A stretch of DNA of 64,000 nucleotides from Polyodon spathula (lineage: Eukaryota > Chordata > Actinopteri > Acipenseriformes > Polyodontidae): the NCBI RefSeq assembly GCF_017654505.1, contig NC_054538.1:58651684-58715683 (forward strand), written 5' to 3'. Position 1 is the stretch's first letter. Each line of letters begins with the position of its first letter. The translations under genes were made by a program, and so were the position numbers. Below are positions 57,578 through 64,000 of this stretch, piece after piece. The notes below the pieces were generated by a model. The model had not been told where the DNA came from and did not search any database. It worked only from the letters and a program-made list of their open reading frames with translations.

Positions 57578-58037
57578 TGTAAAAGATCCTCGCACTCTCA
57601 CGGTTCGTTGCCCCTTTAAAAGCAGACCCAGGAAACAGAAATGGATTTTTATGGCACTGACGCGCACTTTTAATCATCACAAATGGAAATAAACAAAACA
57701 CAAAATAAACACCTAGCTCCTTCTTGAGCACTAACTAAACACACTGGACCCTTACTATCCTCACAGGTAAGCCGTTTACCTGTCACAAAACACAAACACC
57801 ATACCTTACTCTTAACTGCTCAGAAACAGAGCACACCTTCTGCTTCCTACCTCTCAACAGCCCTGAGCAGTTTAGCTGCCTCTCTTAAATACCCTGCACC
57901 TGGCTCTAATTTACAATTAACTCCAGGTGCAGGGGATTACTAAACAATAAAACAATTAAACAATACACCGTACACCGGTGTGCATTCTCACATGTTTTTA
58001 GCAGGGAGGATTTTAACCCCTTCCCTGCTGTATTACA
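57578..58037 (-). repeat. Solo LTR with 4-bp target duplication
   Basis: 460 bp. On the minus strand it starts TGTAATACAGCAGGGAAGGG and ends in TTTTACA. AAAC lies immediately outside both edges (57574-57577 and 58038-58041). It has the GCAGGGA stem-loop around GGGGTTAA (58001-58028), a TATA-like GGGTATTTAAGAG, and a second hairpin ACAGGTAAACGGCTTACCTGT. A frame of 109 codons on this strand lies within the LTR and is not taken as a gene. Confidence 0.85.
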
Positions 58038-58041
58038 AAAC

Positions 58042-59642
58042 ATATTCATACATCAGTGTAAATAAATGTAACCACTTCACTGCTATAATGACGAATTGTG
58101 TCCATCGTAACTACCCACAGGCTACGTATTGACAGACAAAAATGGACTCTTACTCTTGAAATTAGCATCTCTGTGAACTATTTTGAGTGACACAGGATCG
58201 TATACATAATGTCTTCCATGCAGACAGTGTTACACTTAGTTTTTTGATCATGTGACCTCAGGGGTCAGTTCTGAAGTGTTCATTTTATACTGCTTTAGAA
58301 CAATATACAGTAAAGTATTGTTCCCTTTCCAAGTATGAAATGTAACCATAACATAATGGGTATTTACCTCCTTAAGACCTGGAAACCTGAATAAGATATA
58401 TCAAAGCTACTCATCGAGCCTGTGACAGAGTCATGGCCCGCCCCCAAGAGCAAAAACAGACTGTGCGCACAGATCTCAGCATCCTTTTTCCTTTCAAGAC
58501 ACCTAAAACAGGAGAGCCTAGTTCTTTTTTACAGAAAATATGTGTTACTGAGAATAATCACTGTATTAGTTTTACTAATCACACTTATTTGTGCACTACA
58601 GCATGTGGTCTTCTGTCCTGTGTGAAGCCAGCGGCTTGAGTCACTCCTTTCCAGGGATCAAGCAACATAAGTTGGCTGATTATATTTTCGTTTTGGCTTT
58701 GGCTAAAATTACACAATGGTTTGTATATTTTTAATAATTGTTATTACTGTATTTTGTTGAGGAAAAAATACATTCTCATTTTGTTTTTCTGTTTTTACAG
58801 AGACTAAGTGCAGGCCTGTCAGCAACGTGGTGCTATGCTACATGTGTGGTGACAGCTGCTGGGTTCGGCAGTGCTACGTAGGACCAAGATACTTGCTTCA
58901 GTTGTGGTTGCTTGTAATCTCTCCCACAGCATCATGATGCGGTTTTGGTGACAACTTTTGCATCACCATTACGAGGGCTGTTAGTTCATTCTAACAAGCA
59001 GGCTTCCCTCAGTTTCATGTGCAGGGATTCGAAGCGGAACCAGAACCGGAAAGATAAACACTTTTTAAACAGTAAACAATTTTTTTTTTTTTTTTTGTTC
59101 ATGGAACAGAAACGAGAAACTAAACTAAATGGATTTATTACTTTCTGGAATGAAAATGATATTCAAGATTGTGTGCATCCGTTAATAAAATTTGTTTTCG
59201 TTCCCTTTCAGCCTGTTATCTCTGTCTCTTTCTACTGTTTTCAAATATAAAATAATTTGAAAAAAAGTGCTCTTCCCATGGTCTTAAACCTCAATGGTCA
59301 ACGACAAAGCATTACATCACAGCCAACTAATGAAATTCAACATTACATTTAGCTTGCTTTTTCAGAGCCAGCGAATCAAATAGCACTATATTTTCCTTCA
59401 ATTCAGGCTTCCACCTTGAAGTTGGCTACATGCTGGATCCATGTTATGTCTTGTGTTATGTCTTGTGTTTCATTTTGAATGAATGTAGAATGTTACATTT
59501 GTTGTATGTCTTATTGTGAAATGTGCCTTCCGATGATAACAATGTTCCCCTTAGTGCTTAATAATAAAGCATGTTCATACGTAATTACTTGGAGAGGTTT
59601 TTTTTTTTCTGCATATCTTATGTTTAAAACAGAGTAGCTATG
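58042..59642. other. No gene assigned; one exon-like patch
   Basis: At about 58775-58800 a T-rich tract ends in TTTTTACAG and is followed by an open frame with CYMCGDSCWVRQCY. This looks like a splice acceptor plus short Cys-rich reading frame, but nothing else supports an exon. Confidence 0.35.
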
Positions 59643-60102
59643 TGTGACAGGGTACTCCCCACCCCTGTGCATATTATGTATTATGTTTTGAAGGATGGGC
59701 GAAAACTCGGACGCCATTATTTGTTATTGTTTTTTAACTACCTTGTGAGAATGCGTGAATGTCGGTTAGTAGTTATTGAATTAGCTGCCAGTCACGCGTT
59801 AACCGAGGGGTTAATAACATAATTAAGAGTCAGTTAATCCCTCAGCTATAATGTAAATGACCTGCAGCTTTGGCTGCATGAGGTGGGTTGTCCAGAGGAG
59901 AAAAGAGACAAGTAAGAACAGATACTGAAAGTAAATCATTGCATCTTGTGCTGGTTTTAAACCAGAACAATGATTGTTTCATTTCATGTTATCATTATTG
60001 TTTTATTGTGTGTTTGTTTTGGCCCTCGTGCCTTTTTGTTTTGCTTTTCATACCCCAGTCGGCTGTTGTTGTGAATTAATTTCCTGGTCTGACGTCACCA
60101 CA
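59643..60102 (+). repeat. LTR-like repeat, family B, third copy
   Basis: Starts TGTGACAGGGTACTCCCCAC (ACAGGG/CCCTGT stem), has CTGCAGCTTTGGCTGCATG, CTTGTGCTGGTTTTAAACCA, TTTTGGCCCTCGTGCC and the GACGTCACCACA end shared with the copy at 30250. A GAGGGGTTAA/TTAATCCCTC stem (59805-59843) takes the place of the GCATGG stem. No target duplication seen. Confidence 0.65.
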
Positions 60103-60484
60103 AAGCCAACTCAATTACAGAGTTTATTTCAGATAAACGTCACATTAAGTTATTATGTTGAATGTAATGACACTAACCCATCGAGATTGTTGGGAAAGGT
60201 CACTGTTTTGAATTGTTAAAAAACAAACAAACAAAAAACTATTTGTACTCAAACTGAGGCCAAAGAAAGTTGCAATGGAGAAAAGAAAAAAGCAGCACAC
60301 TGCTGTAATTTTCTTTTAAGGGCAACATAGGCAATGTTGTTTCTGCAGACAGGAAGAACACCAACAAAACAATAGCTTACTAGGCTAGAAATTTTTTTTA
60401 CCTACCCGGTTGCTATCTATATGCAGATTGAGGCAGCACCTGCACATCTGTACACTGTATACTGCATTGCTTGCTTCTTGCATC
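60103..60484. other. No gene recognised
   Basis: AT-rich spacer without motif. Confidence 0.5.
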
Positions 60485-60640
60485 ATGCCTGGGTTTTATC
60501 CCTGCAAGACATGCAAGATGGCTGCCTGTTGAGGACAAGTACGGCAGATGCTCTTCCTGCCTGGGGCCAGAGCACATAAACGAGGCACTGGTGAACCACA
60601 GTTTCTGTGAGTTTTGTGCATCTGTCTCTATCACAGGCTC
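60485..60640 (+). pseudogene. Retroelement gag-like N-terminus with Cys pairs
   Basis: ATG 60485 opens MPGFYPCKTCKMAA; after a frameshift the adjacent frame continues VEDKYGRCSSCLGPEHINEA and LVNHSFCEFCASVS. The pattern CxxC, CxxCLGxxHxxxAL, CxxC is the N-terminal zinc-binding region of gag-like proteins in several fish retroelements. No stop-free continuation follows. Only this fragment remains. Confidence 0.6.
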
Positions 60641-61662
60641 GGTGAGCACCTTTGCTGTATCTTATTTAGGTTTCTGAAGGTTTAGGAGGTAAATACCCAT
60701 TCAGAATTGGTTACATTTCTGTTTCAGGGAACCAGGGTTATGATAATAACCTAATATTTTCTATACCCAATTATACCGTTATAGAAATTGACTACAAATA
60801 CTAATTTCTGTAGCATTTGGAGTGCAGTTATGTACCTGGACGCATACATAATGTTCATACATTTGTATGAGAGAAAACCTGGTTAGCAGTGAATTCTAGA
60901 TACATAAGGAAGGACACAACGGACAATTGCCTTTTACTTTAAAAATGACATCTGTTCCATTTTAGACTTGGTTTTGTGTTTTTGCTGGTTCCTTAGTATA
61001 CTTCATTTAAAATATTGATCATTTTATATATTTATGTACTGAAATGCATTCAACTGATGTAGGAAAACAGAAATGAAGGAGCGCTAAATCAGGAAGAGCT
61101 CAAAAGTGAGAACTATGTTCCTGCCATTTACTGTGAGGGAGCATCTTACTGTATTAAAATATTAAACCGTTAAAACCCTCTTGAGACCCAGCATTTAGTT
61201 TCCTGGGAAAATCATCAGTTTTTAACACATTCTGCTTAGTCTTGCTTCCCATCTGCCATGCCATTTCTTTGCTGTTCACAGCACTGGAGCCAAAGGAATG
61301 GAAATCCTGTCATTGCAAATAACCACTAGGGCAAAGACAAACATTTTGTGCAATTTTAGCATTGCCCTTACCCCTATGTCTCAACCCTATGTGTTTTTTT
61401 TTTTTTTTAATTACCCCCTTTGACATCATCACAGCTTCTAGAAGACTTGTCATGGCCTGTTTATTTTTGCACAAGTCTTCAGGATCTTTTCCCACTGATC
61501 AGTACTTGAACTCAATACTCCATACCGTCTAATAGAGCTATTCACTGATATTAATGCTCTTACACCACTGTAGAGCATTGATGTATTTTTCACCAGCCTT
61601 CTCTTTTCCAGACAGCGGGGGGCTAAGCTGCCTCTACTCCGCCAGATGAGCCGACTAAAATA
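60641..61662. other. No gene recognised
   Basis: AT-rich. Two overlapping minus-strand frames (61686-61450 and 61495-61310) read GVLSSSTDQWEK then DPEDLCKNKQAMTSLLEAVM across one shift. This may be old coding sequence, but I cannot name it. Confidence 0.4.
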
Positions 61663-61670
61663 GTTATTTC

Positions 61671-61812
61671 TAGGGGTGGGCACCAATATTGATATATTGA
61701 TATACTATCGATATCGTTCGATATTGATAACAATTTCCCTATCGCTATATTGTGGGATAAAAAAAAAAATCACATAAACTCGCAAATTTTAGCAGTAAAA
61801 TTCCTAATACTG

Positions 61813-61851
<39 letters not shown>

Positions 61852-62812
61852 TAAAAAAACGCAGTATAACCAAGTTTATTTTATATTAAGATACAACAAG
61901 TCCTATACATACCAAACAATCTCCTAGGCAAACACCACACATTAAAGTATTTTTTACCATTTTATTCCATTGATGGGCATTTTTCTTTTTCTAATAACCC
62001 GATTAACAAATGTAAAACATGCAATAGCTATAAATCAAGAAAAACAACAAATCCACAACCCTCTCTCATATGATCTACTATCGTTTCTTCACTTGTTTCC
62101 TTTCGCCGGCAATATATACTGTACTGTTTTCAAAAAGTACGCACATATACCAATTAAGAAACAGGACCGAGGGTTTAAGAAAAAGGAATACACACCTAAA
62201 AACAAATTTAAGAAAAAAACAACACAATAAACAAGAAAATCGGCTTAAATACTTTGATGTATGTATATATCTTTTTTTCTTCCATTCAGAACGTGCTCAC
62301 AAGGTGCCAAATGCCATTTACATGCTGCATAAACACAACTGGGATTATTCTGAGATATGCACACACGTCAGTTTGGTTCATTGCATTTTTTCCCGCGATT
62401 ACTTACGCTGTTATTAATGTATTTTTAAAATGTGAACTTTTGGTATTATAATTGAGATGTATTTTTAAAACATCAAAACACATCTCAAAATAATCCAACA
62501 TTCAGCATGATACCGTACTTAATACTTTTAGGTGGATCATGCATTTTTATACGCAGAGAAGTTAAATTACTTCCGGATTGGCTAGCCTGTGCAGAGAAGA
62601 TCTGAAGTGTATATCAGTATAACAATACCTTGTTTTTCTCCATTGAGAAGCAAAGCTAAGTTAAAGTTATTGCTTTTCTTATGTAAATGTCTATGTCTGT
62701 ATGTTTCCTGTTGCAATTGTGTTATGTTTCTGTGTTTTGGAAGACTTTGATATCGATATCGAAATACGTGTATTATATCGATGTACAATTTTCATATCGA
62801 GGCCCACCCCTA
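61671..62812. mobile_element. hAT-type DNA transposon, non-autonomous
   Basis: 1142 bp with TAGGGGTGGGC at the left and its exact inverse GCCCACCCCTA at the right. The 8 bases outside each end are identical (GTTATTTC at 61663-61670 and 62813-62820), the 8-bp target duplication of hAT elements. The termini are followed by repeated ATATCGATATCG and ATTGATAT words. The interior holds an A tract (61815-61849) and no recognisable transposase, so it depended on an enzyme in trans. Confidence 0.92.
61815..61849. repeat. Poly(A) tract inside the hAT element
   Basis: About 35 consecutive A. Confidence 0.95.
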
Positions 62813-62820
62813 GTTATTTC

Positions 62821-64000
62821 AAACAGTTTTTACAGTGTTCGTATGTTCCACTGAATAGTATTCAAAATGTTTACTTTCTTCCAGTAAAATTGCGGCAATT
62901 TCCACAATCCATTGGGTATGTAAATCGAGTAAAACACTGTGAGGGCGTTTCGTTTCCCTAAGTTATGTTTCCATGGACACTGTGAATCGCGATGGACCAG
63001 TCAGTTTCTAGTTTACCAGCGATGTTGTTGATGAAGGCCTAACTGTACAATAATAAACCTGAGTCAGTAACCGTACAGCAGAGTTGTGGAATTGTACATT
63101 AAAAACAACAACAACAACAAACAAACAAAAACAAAACCCACTGTGTTTTCTATGTAAGATCGTCGTTTTTACTCGAAGTGAATATATGTTATAGCATCGT
63201 AAAATGACTTCTGCGGTGACTTAGAAGATAGATCTGAAACCTAGCGTATACAATTCATTCAGTGAACGATATTTGGATTGCGCAATTAATTAATATGACT
63301 GATTATTTTATTTCTGTGTGCTTTGTTTTGCAGATTCAGGCTTTATTAAATGAAAAATATCACTATATGAGCTACAAGATGTACCGGTCAGATCTTTTGC
63401 TGCATAATCAGTTGCTGTAAAACTGACTGTGGTCCAGTCTATTATTGACAGTGTACACACAACATGTATATACAGATACAAAGTAGTAGAAATCGCATTA
63501 ATGTTTACAGAAAATGCAACAGAAACGAATTCTGAAAACTGTAAAATCAACAGTGTTCGAAATCACAGTTTTCGCAAGAGCATTTTATCTATGTGACATT
63601 GTTTGTTTTTGTGGCTGAAATATAATTTCTCTGTTTAATTGGTGTCTGGTTTTTCTTTCACTACTTTTTTTCTGTGTGATAAATTATTGCAAAACCGAAC
63701 AGTTTGCTTAAATATGTGGACTTTACTTACTTTGAAATTTACTGTGTGCTAAGACAAGTTTGTGGTTTTAAAATTTAATATAAATAAGTTATTTTGTAAT
63801 TACTTTTCATAGACACAAAAGTAACATTTACTTTTAAATCTGGACCCCTAAAATCATAAAAAAAATGAACAAACTTGTACACTTACTTTGAATTTTGGGT
63901 CCCTATTAAAGCACATTTTTAGGCCCAGGATATGCAGTTTTAGATCCCTGGAAAACCCTGAAATTCGTTTTCGGTGAGGGGCGTTGCCCTCTGGACCCGC
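62821..64000. other. No gene recognised; possible repeat at the edge
   Basis: AT-rich. The last 50 bases hold GAGGGGCGTTGCCCTCTGGA, a short GAGGG/CCCTC hairpin of a type found at the edge of some fish transposons. The window ends before this can be resolved. Confidence 0.4.

Noticed and set aside
57402..57731. 109-codon minus-strand frame
   Set aside because: Half lies inside the solo LTR and it has no domain features.

Overview
This window looks like intergenic or intronic DNA from a vertebrate, most likely a ray-finned fish. The evidence is long AT-rich unique stretches, many (TA)n, (CA)n and (AAT)n microsatellites, no compact gene packing, and a mix of transposon families typical of fish: several Tc1-like elements, Harbinger, hAT, piggyBac, a tyrosine-recombinase retroelement, a Rex/L2-type LINE end and SINE pieces. 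Several LTR families resemble ones I associate with sturgeon or paddlefish, but that is recall only. I found no host protein-coding gene that I can defend. Nearly every long or recognisable reading frame is a decayed transposon protein.

Layout. 1-1.8 kb: a broken Tc1-like element (catalytic spacing D36E) capped by CA/TG repeats, then an orphan terminal repeat and the 3' end of a second Tc1-like element. 2.0 kb: a decayed LTR-like repeat. 8.3-10.0 kb: a complete short LTR element (two LTRs, 5-bp target duplication CCCTG) whose only gene is an open gag-like frame with a perfect CCHC zinc knuckle. 12.6-14.3 kb: a Tc1-like element with D38E spacing, one unbroken frame except for three stops, and its first catalytic Asp changed to Tyr. 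15.9-16.4 and 44.7-45.2 kb: two opposite-strand copies of one unclassified DNA transposon family. 20.1-20.3 kb: a helix-turn-helix transposase N-terminus inside an old duplicated region. 24.0 kb: a solo LTR.

25.1-28.2 kb: a decayed tyrosine-recombinase element with its gag-like gene interrupted by a 594-bp piggyBac-like element at TTAA; removing one TTAA plus the insert rejoins the gag reading frame through its zinc knuckle. 28.7 kb: a SINE fragment. 30.2 kb: an LTR-like copy. 31.2-31.7 kb: a 480-bp foldback. 38.8-42.3 kb: a Harbinger-type element (GGGCCC ends, TGT flanks) with a LINE 3' end and long AT repeats inside it. 48.1 kb: a near full-length 5S rRNA-derived sequence. 54.1-54.5 kb: a degenerate minisatellite. 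56.1 kb: a Tc1-like 3' end. 57.6-58.0 kb: a solo LTR with AAAC flanks. 59.6 kb: another LTR-like copy. 60.5 kb: a retroelement Cys-pair gag fragment. 61.7-62.8 kb: a hAT element with a perfect 8-bp target duplication.

The parts do not form a pathway. They are layers of insertions. The most interesting are the gag-only LTR element, the piggyBac-in-gag nesting, the Harbinger element, and a stem-loop around GGGGTTAA that recurs near the 5' end of several different LTR families.
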